Shown: one piece after another, positions 43,053-54,823 of the stretch
How the letters are laid out: each line of letters opens with the position of its first letter
Position numbering within the stretch: position 1 is the first letter of the stretch
Assembly (NCBI RefSeq): GCF_041146795.1
Contig: NC_135172.1
Location: 37,061,623-37,125,622 of the forward strand
Length of the DNA: 64,000 nucleotides
Direction: 5' to 3'
From: Maylandia zebra
Lineage: Eukaryota > Chordata > Actinopteri > Cichliformes > Cichlidae
Notes under the pieces: model-generated
What the model saw: the letters and a program-made list of their open reading frames with translations, nothing else
Told to the model about the DNA's origin: nothing
Database searches by the model: none
Position numbers and translations under genes: made by a program

Positions 43053-44980
43053 CTCTGAACTCTGAAGGTCGTGAGATCCATAGTTAGGTGAGGCTGCAGG
43101 AGATAGAAAAGGCATATTTAGTTATAAAGCACTCTTAAGCTGCTGTTGATCCGTGTAAAATGATATTGATGAGTTGATTTAACAAAAGCTGTAATAACTA
43201 TTCACACAAATACAAATAAAAGTTCAGGAAATATCCTGGAAAAAATGAATGCAGAAAATCCCAACCCAACCAAACATCTACAATAGTGTTCCCAGATTTG
43301 TTTATTTAAATGTGATGACACAGGAGGACACAAAAACCAACCAGGTGGGGGGAACATGAGACTAACGGTTTTATTTGTGAACAGAATTCCTGCCTCGAAG
43401 CATAAACAGGGAGACGTGGCTGCCTTGCAATGAGGCATGGTGGCTGCACTGAAGCACACGATTGAACTCTGGGGCACAAAATGCAGTACGGTTACAACCG
43501 TAAATATGTTTTATCTTCCTGAGTGGGGGACAGTGCCAGGTCAGGTGGTCCTTTAGCCACAGCCCTTAGAGGGTAGGCTATTAGATATTGGCAGATTGTT
43601 AAAACGCCAAAAGAGACAATAGCTTTCAGAAGAAATGCGTTCATCTCTTTCTCTGGCCAAAGAATCACTGACAAGAGGCAGTAAAGCCACTTCTGAAACC
43701 AAAGGCACCACCTTTACGTGACATCCTATAATGGTCATCTTTTAAGATTTCAGGGCTGCTGACATTTAAAAGATTCAAAAACACTACAAGAAAGAAAAGA
43801 AGGAAATTATTGTTTTCACATCTATTGCGTTCCCCACGAATATGGCTCTTGTTCTTTTATAACTGAGTTTGATTCAGGTGGAAGTATGTGAAAGAAGTGC
43901 AAAGGAGAGAACTTTAATAGTCGTATGACACACAAATGTCTTATAAATGTACTTATAATTATTCATCATAGGCAGGAACATTTTTTCAATCTTTTATACA
44001 TATATTTAATATATATATATTTAATAGATGACAAATGTTTAAGTTCTTCTTCTTCTTCTTCTTTTTGATTTGTAAATATTCCTTTTGAACCCAACCTGAC
44101 ACACTTGAGCGATGAAAGGACACAGGATGACAGACAGCAAGTAGAGGCTACTGAGGCAGCTGTCAGGACTGCAGTGCTTTGTTAATCAAAGTGGAGCGTC
44201 ACTGTTAGGTTTAGTTTGGAGGTCAAACATAGTTAAACAGAACAGAACTCCCAGCAACACAAAAAAAAAGACTAAATATTGGGGGAAATCAGAGCTGAGC
44301 ATTATTCAGCTCACTGTTCACGATGCTTCATTCCATAATCACATACATTTTTTTAACACAGAGAATCCTTATACCTCGTTTGTGGTGTCTAAACAGTAAC
44401 AGTAATTGCCTTAATTTAAACTAATTAAAACAATTACTGGATCCAGTTTCTACCAGAAAGAAATATTATTTTTTTAGGGCTGTCTCCTGCCTACTGTTTC
44501 AGACTTCCACAGAGCCCAGAGACAGCCAGTAAGCTGCTTTTCTGCACCACAACACACCCTATCACAATTTCTTCTCACCACTTTGTTAAATCTATGAGAA
44601 TTCCCACACTGATCTGTATATTTTCAGAAAAGTTCACATTTCCACTAAATAAGAAACATATATACAGATGTTAACAAAAAATAATACATATAAAATGAAC
44701 AAAGACTTATTCTTTTTTATTACTCCTCTTCATCATTATTATTATTTAAATGGAAGAAATTACTTACCACTCGACAGTTGATTAGTTATCTTATAAGTCC
44801 AGCTGGTTTATCTTTGTGATTCATAAGGATAGTCCAAAGAAATCCAGAAGAAAAAATCTGTTTTCATTAGAAGTCATGTTTCCTTTCGACAAGCTCCACT
44901 GCAGCGATGTCCGTCGCGGAGTTTTTTCCATTGCTTAAGGCTCCTGTCTATTTCACTGTGGCTTTTAAAGGATCCCCACT
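43053..44980 (-). other. ptger1: ptger1 5' untranslated exon and intron
   Basis: A first exon, from about 44977 to 44769, ends at a strong donor (gtcgagtg|gtaagtaa). It joins an acceptor (tctcctgcag) so that exon 2 begins at about 43093, 41 bases before the chosen ATG. The exon holds a 35-codon upstream open frame starting at 44931. The intron between has T/A-rich tracts and a (TTC) run near 44046, but no gene. Confidence 0.65.
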
Positions 44981-45002
44981 GACGCTGAAATACCGACTCA
45001 CA

Positions 45003-45013
45003 TTTTTATAGCG
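45003..45013 (-). promoter_or_regulatory. ptger1: TATA box of ptger1
   Basis: Minus-strand gcgctataaaaatg lies about 235 bases upstream of the strong first-exon donor. The surrounding GC-rich block (45.0-45.13 kb) contrasts with AT-rich flanks. A start about 30 bases downstream, near 44975, is inferred. Confidence 0.5.
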
Positions 45014-46299
45014 CGGTGTCCTCCAGTCTGTGTGGGCGTCTCTGCTGCTGTTCGCCCCCTGAGTCAAGTCCGTCTCACCCCTGTGCTGCACTTTCCCTGC
45101 AGCCTGTTTACATTACCTGCACGACCAGTAAGCGCAACCTAGCGTCACTATTTCTCAAAAAAAGAGTGAAGGGAAAAATAATTTAAAAAGAAAAAGTCAT
45201 TATTTTTTACCTAAGCAGCTGTTAGAGTTTTAATTTCCCTGTAAACTTCAAAATGTTGGTCTCGAAATAGTTAATAAAGCTTTATTTGCAGTAATCAGCT
45301 TGAAGCGAAGACACTTTTCAGCTCCTGGCTCTTCTGTAAATGAATCGATCTGAACAGATTCGGTTCCATAGGCTGCGCTATTAATCTATTTATTTTTGCA
45401 GTTGAATGCGTAACTCTGAGCTCAAAATAACCTCTGCTGAGGTATCAGTTGTCCAGTACATGGTGGATATTAGTTCTTCCTATGAAGGGTCTTCTATTTC
45501 AGTAATTCCAATAAACGACCTCAGTATTCAGGAGCAAAAGGCTGACGTTTATAGATATAATTTAAAAAACAATTAAATAAAAAAAATGTTTAAAAAGGAC
45601 GAGGATACATGTGAAGGTGTTTGTTTTGCAGTTGTAGTTTAGATAATTTGGTATGGAAAAGCCATATTCACGCTCTAGAAAAAAAAACAGATGTTCCTCA
45701 AGGACCCTGGTGTTAGTCTTGAGGGTTTCTGCAGCTGTGTAAAGGAAAAATGTATTCTGCTTGATTGACATTTTTCCTGTAGTACATACTGAAGCCAGGT
45801 GGCTTTGTTTGTTTGAATTTTACAAGGTCGCGGAATGCAAGCTGGAGCACACTAGCACACATTTTGGGTTGAAAACTGAGCAAAAGCAACATTAGAGATT
45901 GGCTGCTGGTTCACAGGAAAGAGCAGAGATGGGCACTGACATGTAAATTGTTTTCATTTTGTTTTTTTTCCTTTAAAAAAATTAAATCAAGACACCTGGA
46001 GGAAGAATTTAGGCCCTGCGAGAGTCTTAAAGGGAGGAGTGCGCAGAAAATATCAAAACATCTATTAGATGGGATTACATCTTGAAAAAGAAGCCCAGTC
46101 TCAAAGAGGTTTGTAAAACAGGCGAAAAATTTAGTTGATTTATGATCCAAGACACAAATGTCATACTTTTTTTTTCTTGTTTATGCAGATGAAAAACATT
46201 TTCCTCTACGAAAGACTGGTTTGGATTACTTAATATATTATCATGCTTTTTACAACAACGTGAATGTACTATTGCTGTGTGATTTATTACTATTACTGA
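45014..46299. other. ptger1 upstream region
   Basis: GC-rich for about 120 bases next to the TATA box, then AT-rich. No further exon seen. Confidence 0.35.
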
Positions 46300-47079
46300 A
46301 GGTCCGCGACTCCGAACTGTAGTAAAGGGACCTCTGACTAATACGGCGGGGTCCCTGTCGGCTTGTAGCCGAAAAATAGCTTTACTTTGTTGTGTGGGTC
46401 AACTTTTCTTGCGAGAGACAGAGAGAGGCGTCGAAAGGCTGCTCCAACGGAACTTATTGTTTTCGGAGGAAAACACGAACACGGTGTACAGTCGAGTCTT
46501 AATAGCTTACTTACAACTGGGCTCGTCAGGCACTCTTCTTGGCTGAAGTGGTTATTATTACATTTACATGCTTCCAGCTGCCGTTTTTGCTCGATGACAA
46601 CTCGTACCTTTCCACTCCCCTTTTTCTCCCTCCTCGCGCTCACAGACCAATAACGTGTATGGCAGTCCATTCTCCCTGCAACACGGACTACACTGCCCAT
46701 GATGCTACATTCTTTAGAGCTATGCTTGTAGCATTCTGCCTGTTAGCTTAGCACAACAACAACAACAACAACGAAAAGGCGCTCTCTCACCCAGGAAACA
46801 CACAGTCGCAGAGAGAGAGAGAGTCGCCCTGTAACCATGGCAACCGTAACGCTGCCGCCTGGAACAACAGAACGTAGCTGTCAAACAAAACCCAAACAGT
46901 CCTGACCCGCGACAAAATGAAACAGGAAAGTACTGCAGTGTAATCCATTTATTTCAACAAAGTAACTGTATTCTGAATACCACCTTTTTAAACGGTAACT
47001 GTAACGGAATACAGTTACTCATATTTTGTATTTTAAATACGTAACGGTGGTACATGTATTCCGTTACTCCCCAACACTG
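46300..47079. mobile_element. hAT-like non-autonomous element, one end seen
   Basis: The right end reads '...ttccgttactccccaacactg' (47079), the inverse of a hAT-type start cagtgttgggg, preceded by repeated gtaacggaatac/gtattccgttac motifs from about 46.94 kb. A GC-richer body to about 46.3 kb seems to belong to it. I could not find the other terminus or a target duplication, so the left edge is a guess. An (AAC)n run lies at 46756-46775. Confidence 0.45.
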
Positions 47080-47214
47080 TTTACCCTTGACTTGGTTTAT
47101 TTCACACTGACACACATTGATGCAAACAGCAGAAGTCCAAAAATCCTCCTCCTGGAGTTAATTTCACCTGAGCAGGTGAAATTACTCCATTCATAATACA
47201 TCCTGATTGAACAG

Positions 47215-47745
47215 GTTTAATCAAGCGTAGACACTTAGCAAACAATACACACAGACCATTTAATGCAATAGATCATTGCTCCACAATCAATAAACTAGAA
47301 ACCACAGTTGTCTCGTTAGACATAGACCAGGTAAAGTGGAAATTTTTATTTGCAGTTTTACACAAATTTGGATTTGGTACATTCTTCAAAAAATGGATCA
47401 AAACACAGCTATCCAAATGCATGTGTTAGGACAAATAAACTTAATTTGCAAGGCTTTAATCTAATGAGGGGCACCAGACAGGCCTAGCTTTTGTCCTTTT
47501 CATTGAACCACTAGCAGCAGCAATCCGACATGCCTATACGCTGATGATGCTATTACTTTTCCTTGGGAACTCACAAAACTCTCTTCTGGAGCGAATTACG
47601 CTCATAGATTTAACTGGGGTAAATCAAGACCTCTACCTGTGAACTGTAAATATCAGAACACCTCCACCACTCCATTACAATCAGGTAACATTATTTACAT
47701 CAGTAAAGATCTCTACTCTGCCTTTCAGAGGTTTCACTATTAAGC
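47215..47745 (+). mobile_element. degraded L1-type LINE reverse-transcriptase fragment
   Basis: Plus-strand pieces read 'DQVKWKFLFAVLHKFGFG' and 'FIEPLAAAIRHA', matching the L1/Tx1-type reverse transcriptase around the DQVEWKYLF and IEPLA blocks. The reading frame is interrupted several times, so it is an old copy. Ends are unresolved. Confidence 0.65.
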
Positions 47746-47759
47746 ATCATTACTTCTTA

Positions 47760-48232
47760 ATACTGAAGCATGCGGGGCCCCGTCCTCGGCTTGTACTGGG
47801 GTCAGCTTCTCGCTGCCTGCAGTCCCTTGGCATTCTTGCCCTCGGCTCTGTCCGGGACCTTTCTCTTCCCCCGTCTGATTTGAGTGCTCAATCGTCATCT
47901 GCATGTGTGGCCTTGGGTTTTGGGTTTTCTTAGGGCTTCCCATGTATTCACTGTTAACCTCTGGCTTTTGAGGGGGCATAGTTGTTGTTGTTGGAGTCTC
48001 TCACCCTCATTCTTAAGTATGTTTCATGACAAACGCTTATACAAAGACACTCACATTCTCTCTCTTGCTTTCTCTCTCTTTCTCAATGACAAACACACAT
48101 ACAAAGAGCAAAATTGTATGTTTGTGTACTCCATTTGTTTGGTCTTACAATATAAAGTGTGTTGAAACAACTGTTGTTGTAAGTTGGTGCTATGTAAATA
48201 AAACCGAATTGAATTAAACTGAACTAACGTCA
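47760..48232 (+). mobile_element. L2-like LINE 3' region
   Basis: Ends 'ttggtgctatgtaaataaaaccgaattgaattaaactg', the tail form (TTGAA)n of fish L2-type LINEs. It follows a CT-rich stretch and a 3' untranslated region. It starts directly after the L1-type fragment, so it may have inserted beside or into it. Confidence 0.55.
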
Positions 48233-48987
48233 TTTGGGTTCATCCTTGTGTACAAAATATGAAGGCCATCCAGCAATTATTATTAATGTTTAAATGCAAA
48301 GCGAAACTGTAAGCGCTCTTTTGGATCCCTGTGGTTTGAAGTTTCGTATTCAGAATCACATGTACCCAAACAGATGTTTCAGGGTCGAAAGTGCCCACCA
48401 AAATAAACACATAAAAATTAAGGCATCCTTAGTTGCATCTTACCCCTGTCTTCTGTTATAATTTTTTGTCTGCAATGAAAAAAATGTTTTTTAAAGCTTG
48501 AGGAGAAGTAATGTGATAAAGGTCAGCAGGAAATATTTTCTCAGGATAATGAACGCCTCCCCACAGGTCCTTAGGGATTTGCCAAAAAAGACGGCTGCCA
48601 AAACAGAAGTGACTGGTATGATTTGAGAAATGGAGAAAGTGGGACAAATTCTCATAGAAGCAGGCAAATTGAGCTTCACGTAGGTGGGTTGGAAGAAACA
48701 ACACAATGCAAGGCAGCTCCAAGCCAATCAGCAAATCCTCCTGATTTGCTGCCTGGATGATTTGATCTGTGTCTTGCCACTGGATTGTAGATGAAAACCA
48801 GAAACTAAACTAACTTTGAATCATAGTGCATCACAGAAAGCGCTCCAAACCTGAGAGATGAATCTTTGTCATTTGACAGAAATAATGTCTGAGTGAATTC
48901 CATCCAACCTGAAAACATGTTAAACTAATTGTTGGTTTGTTATGGTAACTGTGGGAAGTTTAGGCAAGGCTAAGAAATGCATTACTT

Positions 48988-49766
48988 TTAAGAACCTGTC
49001 AATGACAACTGAGCCTGGCCATGAAATAGGAGTAACTGGTCAGCGCATTCAGCTTCTGGAAATGAAGCAAAAGCTCTGGAGGTAGAAGTGAGATGAGTTA
49101 GAGGTGCTGCTACCTGGTTATAGTTTGTGATGAATTGGCAATAGAAGCTGGCAAAGCCCATAAAGTGCTGTAATTGTTTCCAAGTGGTTGGAGTGGGCCC
49201 TTTGGTCATGGCTTTGACTTTCTCCGGGTCCATTTTCACTGGCCCACTCTTGAGAATATAACTCAAAAATGATACTAAAGAAGTGTGAAATTCACATCTC
49301 TTTTCCTTCACACACAGTCTCTTTTCCAGTTACTTTTGCAAAGCCTTAATGAAATGGCATTTTATTTTTTTCTAGAATGTCATCAAGAAACACAAAGTTG
49401 TTCAGAAATTCCTTAAGAAAGTAAAGCTTGGAGGGCTGAAGCTGAGTTAGTTAATCCAAAAAGACACCACGCGATACTATAAAGGTGTATTAAATGTGGT
49501 CTTCCAAAAACCCAGCACCCACTGGAGAAGATGGATGGATGGATGGATGGATGGATGGATGGATGGATGGAGCCACAATTGGTCATCAAGCAGGATTTGT
49601 TCTCCAGTGGAATCAACAAAGACTTGGAAAGCTGACTATCGTTTCTTGTGGTTAGAGATCTTAAGTCTTTCAGAGATGCTGGCTCGTCCTTTAAAGCTAG
49701 TTCATGTTTAAGCTGATTATTTAAGAAATGATGGTAACCGATTTTTAGTGCCTTTGTCCCTGACAC
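48988..49766 (-). mobile_element. Ty3-like (Metaviridae) fossil fragment
   Basis: A minus-strand piece of the polymerase region is recognised by 'LQHFMGFASFYCQFI' and nearby residues, the connection just after the reverse transcriptase of Ty3-type elements. Capsid-region-like sequence lies beside it. The copy is partial and broken, no LTRs were seen, and it looks old. A (GGAT)n microsatellite lies inside at 49530-49570. Confidence 0.65.
49530..49570 (+). repeat. (GGAT)n microsatellite
   Basis: About ten perfect GGAT units inside the Ty3-like fossil. Confidence 0.9.
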
Positions 49767-49911
49767 AATTCAGTTGAGAACTCAGTGACAGTATTTGTCT
49801 GGTATAAATTAAAGAACCATCTAGCTGATCAAACACTCTCTTAAACGCCTTACAAACTTATGTGGATGACTCATTTGACCTGCTAATTAAATAAGACTCA
49901 GCTCTCCGAAG

Positions 49912-50590
49912 AGATGAGATGAGAGATGAGATAGCCTTTATTTGTCAGTTGCAGATCTTTTGCCTACAACCGAGATGACAGACCTTGCCGACCGTACATA
50001 CAATACAAACATCACATTGGGGAGACAGGTCAGGCCAGGTAGCGAGGAAAAAAAACATTGAAATGTGCAACACAAAAGGATAATACAGGAATGCACAGGT
50101 ATCAACACACCATAACACAATAAACACAGACAAGCAACATGGGAAAGAGTTCCAGTGTGTACATCTGATCTGGGACCGCTACAATTTTTCGACTGCGCCT
50201 CCAGCTGACCCGATGTCCACATCATGGGGGAGGTAAGCGTTGGAGGTGGCGTTGGATCCGGGGTAGGGAGGGTGATGCATCAGTGAGTGCTTATCAGTAT
50301 CAGTATATGTATGTGTGTGCGTGTCCATAGTTCAGCTGAGACAGTGTCCTTCGCCCTGCCAGGCTAAGTAAAGAGTCTTCCAGCCAACCCAGGTGGCCTT
50401 GTAGGGAATGGGAAGGAACAGACTCAACACAGTCGTTATCAGCTCGATCATTAAGCAAACCCACAACATGAGAAATCTTTGGGTAGTCGTTAGAGAAGCC
50501 ACGGGGTGTATTACTGAGCAATAAAGGCCACTTCAACAGAAAACCCCTGCAGTAACCCAGCTCACGTGTATACACAGGGGTTGCACACAC
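49912..50590 (-). repeat. probable LINE 3' end, minus strand
   Basis: On the minus strand the block ends 'gacaaataaaggctatctca' and a short TCTCA run, as a LINE tail does. The rest is a non-coding, moderately GC-rich stretch of the kind seen in fish LINE 3' regions. Family not identified and the upstream limit is uncertain. Confidence 0.4.
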
Positions 50591-53500
50591 AGGGGAACAA
50601 AATCAGATTCCATTACATTGGGCTGAACTGATGTTTCAGTGACAGAGGGTTGTGGCAATTTCAAATTCACTGATTGAATAGTGCGATTCAGTGGATCTAG
50701 CCTCTGATGAGTTCCCTGTTGTTGTAGTATTGCAGTGTTTTTCTTTGCAGGAGCAGTGACTGGCTGGATGGTCCAGGCAAGTGGAACTGGAAGTGTCTGT
50801 GACACTCCTTGAAGCAACAGGAGTCCCAGAAAACAGTGCAATCACTCTGATTTTGGCTGGGCAACTGAAGAACAGTCAAGAAAGCAGGTATACAGACTGA
50901 AAAAACACAAAAACTTTTTAGAGGCATTAGAGGCTTAACACCCACTACAATAGGAACAACAACGTGGCAAAGAGTAGCTTCTCTTACTGCCTCCTAAAGG
51001 TTTCTCCTTTTCTCCACTTGTCTTCCTTTTAACCAGTTACTTTGTCTCTTCATCCTTTTACCCAAGTGGGATTTATAGTCAAACACAGGGAGCACGTTCG
51101 CCGTCCGTTCCACTCCAGGGACTGCCCGTCTGCCTGCATTGAGCTCTGTTGTCAGATGACGGCAGGGTACAAAGCACGCGCTCCAGCCATCCATGGTCCA
51201 CTCTTGGTTGTGTTGCTGTTGCTCTGTGAACCAGACGGAAAGGAGAGTGAAGTTATAGGACACAATGAAATAATGAAAAGTGTCAACTGCAGCCTCTGTC
51301 TGTGCTTTTAATCCTTTTTCTTTTGCATGGACGCACATTTTTCCCAAAAAAGTGTAAGTGAACGGACACACTATAAAAACCCACTTTAGCCAGTCAGAGG
51401 GATAGCTCAATATTACTCTTCATGAACCAGAAGAGTCATGTACTTGACCTAATCGCCACAATTTCCTGAACATTTGATTTCTTTATTTGGTGAATTTTCT
51501 ACATGAAAATAGTTTTTACCTCATGACATTGTTCACAGAGTCCAGATGGAAGGCAGAGAGTAGCAGTGCCAGCCAGTGCTTAAATACCATGAGCTAAAAC
51601 ACAGCAGGTGTGAAAGAGAACCAGATAGATCACTTCAGCTAGTTTTAGTTTTGTTGTTAAATCCAACAGAAAGAAATTCACTATTTGATAGAACAGAGAC
51701 ATAACGATGGCACATAACGATGTTAATTCTAAACTAGATAGTTTTATATTTTATTGGCTTCATTTATCTTGTTAGGACATTCAATTAGACATGTCTCTAT
51801 TTATGTTGGTCTTGGACTAAATCATTTAGGTCTGATCCTTCTCCTTTACCAGTGCCCACTTAGAGAGCGCAACAATCGAGCGCTTGGCTGCCATACATGT
51901 TTGTTATCCTACCTCTTAAAGGAGACCCTGCTGCCTCCATTTTCTTCACGAATTATTACAAAATATGCCATTTGGCATCTGCAGTCCACTGGCTTGTCCA
52001 ATACTAAGTCTGAGGTTTATGGGTTTGAGGCTCCTTCTACACCCTTACATTCACCGCAAAGAGAAAAAACTCACTCACTGCATACCTGATTTTTTTTTGT
52101 CGCACTGGGAGATGGAAATGCTCTTCAGAGGTTACAAAGGCCTTTATCCTTTAACATGCAACATGGAAGAAAAAGAAATTCTAGTGTTGCATATGCAGAA
52201 AAAATCTTCTTGACATGAAGACTCAAAAATCGCCCACCACAACCACCATGTTGTTTAGAGAGCCTGAATATGTGAACTGACAGGAGTTTTACGGGTTTAG
52301 AAAAGTGATTTGCAGTTTTGGTTTTAACATCAAGAACATTCCCCTCTATCACACCACTTTGCACAATTATACTGTACTAGCTTTAATCAAGCATTGTGAT
52401 ATCATGCAAACATATTCAGTGGGGCAAAGGTGTCCATGATATGGGTGCATTCCTCAGTTTTATTATATTTATGGGAATTCTTTGCTATTATGAGTGGAAA
52501 GCCACACATTATCTGTCTGGCCAAAAACCGAACAGTGGAATGTTTGCATGAAAATATTCAGCTGGGAGAAGAAAAGACAAACACGCTGTCAAAGAGAGAA
52601 ACAATTTCAACTACTTTTCTCTGATGTAGCACACACTCCCTGCAGTGCAAATTGTAAAACAAAAAAACAACACACTGTCAGATTGTCAGGCTGGAACCCA
52701 GAAGCAATTTCTAATATTTGGTTACTGTTTTGCCTGCTGCATGTCTCGAACTCTGTAAAGACGGGTGCTGATTATGCCAGGAGAAATAGAAAATCCCAGT
52801 CTTGTAGGATCCACAGATAATAACAGATGACATCTGCTCTGGGCAGTGTATCATGATCATTATGGTTGATTTTTTGGTTTCCAGCATGGATAAACATTAA
52901 GAAGAACTCATGGTAATCAGTGTTCTGAGACAAAATACAATCAGTCATGTGATGCAGATTTCAAGGTCAAGGTCAGAATTTGAGGGAAAAGACACTAATC
53001 GTGTGGTTTTATTGTTGAACCGCATACAGTGTAAAGGCAATAGCAAGCTTTCCTAATGGATAGGTTTCCTAATACTTTATGTTTTAAGGGAAAAACAAAT
53101 TTGTAGACAGATATAGTTGTTAGATCTGTACAAATGCAGTTGCAGTGATTCATTGAAAAGAGCATATGGCATAAGAACTTCCGTAGTTTGGTCAATTTGA
53201 GCCTCGATTTCCTCAGCAATACAAAATAACTCCATTGTGACAATATGTGAAAGGAGAGTGGCATGACAGTCTCAAATGAATGCATGAAGCTCAAGAATCT
53301 GGAGTACTCTGCATTCATTATACTAGGTGTTTTGTTTAGACACTGCAGACTGTGACTCAGACCAAATATTTGTAGATTTAAAACAGATGCCATTGTCCAC
53401 ATTTGGCCTTGCTGTTATGTTTTTTCCAAGCTGGATTTAGTAAGACATTCTCAATGCATAAAATAAAAGAAGCATTTATTTGATTAAGGGAGAGTAAACG

Positions 53501-54770
53501 TTAACTAGTCAACGCATTGTTTTTGTGCTGTAACCAACAACAATACATAATATTTTTGTAAAGCAATCCAGGATTATTTTAATTAAAACCATAACAATCT
53601 GCATATTCAAAAACAAATTCTGCTGAAGTATGGGATTTTCATTTAAAAGTTTGACTTGTTTGGAGTTCTTCAAATCAAATTTACATCAGATCTCTTGCCT
53701 CAAAATCCACCATGTATATGCTTTCATTAGAGCTTTGTTGGCTCAGCCACTGGAGAGTTGAAACGTCAAAAATACTTCTGCAGATTCAAACCTTTCTCTA
53801 CCCAACAAGCACTGATGACTTTGTTGAACTGCTCATTAACACAAATATCTAATCAGAAAATTACATGTCAGCAGCTCAGTGCATTTAGGCACAAAAACAG
53901 CCTCCTGAACTTCAAACAGGTCTGGGGAAGAAAGATGAAAAGGTAGTAGGGGATCCTCTGAAATTTTCCTGACCTACTGGGATTTTCTCACCATCTCCAG
54001 GTTTTACAGAAAAAAAGAGGTTCAAATTGATAGGGAGGCAACAGCAATTCAAATATCTATGGATCCATCTAGCCTTGTATCAAGGTAAAAACAAAAAGGG
54101 AAAGTTATATTTCTAAGCCCATTAAACTCCTGTCAGTTTACATATACAGTCTGTCTGGCCAACAAGTTCGGCAAACTGGGAAATCAGATGAACTTGGTGG
54201 TTGTGAGGGCGATTTATAGGTCTTCATGCCAAGAATGAGGGTCCAAACACCTAACAGTGGCAGGTGAGTATATATTACATTCACTGTATACTGACAAAGC
54301 CAAAATATGAGCCTATAAAAATTTGATTCATTCAGGAAAGAAAGATATGGCACAGATTTGTATAAATTAAAAGAAAGAACAGAGTTAACGGAACCTTAGC
54401 TACTATAGGGTAAGAGGTGGGATACGTCCTGCACAGGTCGCCAACCTGACGCAGGGCTAACACAGAAAGACACGAGTGCTAACCACTGTTCCAGCATGCT
54501 ACCCAATACTGGAACATTATAACTTCAAAGCTATCCAACCACACACACATGCTGTTTTAGCAATACAGCTTTTTACAACCAAGATTTGCCAAGTACAAGC
54601 ACAGTCTTTACTGGTTGGCTTGCTTGAGACACCTGTTCTTTAAATATCTGATTTTTTCCCTTATTCACTTTGTCGTTGCTAAGTTTTCTGAATAGAGCTC
54701 ATTCCCATTTTGTCAAAAAAAGTGCTTTAGTTATAAATGTGATCATCTGCTGTTTTCAGAGCTTTTGTGA
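50591..54770. other. long stretch without a recognised gene
   Basis: Several open frames (for example minus strand 51410-50994 and plus strand 51754-52089) have no splice or family support. A diverged retroposon-like piece lies near 54412-54505 (gcacaggtcgccaacctgac, cgcagggctaacac). Otherwise I see nothing firm. Confidence 0.35.
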
Positions 54771-54771
54771 T

Positions 54772-54775
54772 AAAA

Positions 54776-54818
<43 letters not shown>

Positions 54819-54823
54819 ATTAA
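54772..54823 (+). repeat. (AAAT)n microsatellite
   Basis: About twelve AAAT units, nearly perfect, followed by an A-rich tract. Confidence 0.9.

Noticed and set aside
43053-43115. Longer N terminus for ptger1 (start MPFLSPAAS)
   Set aside because: The first codons overlap a clear acceptor (tctcctgcag), so they are intron sequence; the next Met gives a normal EP1 length.
45911-46150. Left end for the hAT-like element near 47 kb (cagagatgggcactg)
   Set aside because: The flanking bases do not match the 8 bases after the right end, and the spacing to the recognisable body is odd.
50994-51410. Minus-strand frame of 138 codons
   Set aside because: No recognisable family, no splice support and it lies in repeat-rich sequence; chance openness is likelier.
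51754-52089. Plus-strand frame with a hydrophobic start (MASFILLGHS)
   Set aside because: Looked like a receptor fragment at first, but no receptor motif, splice site or codon bias was found.
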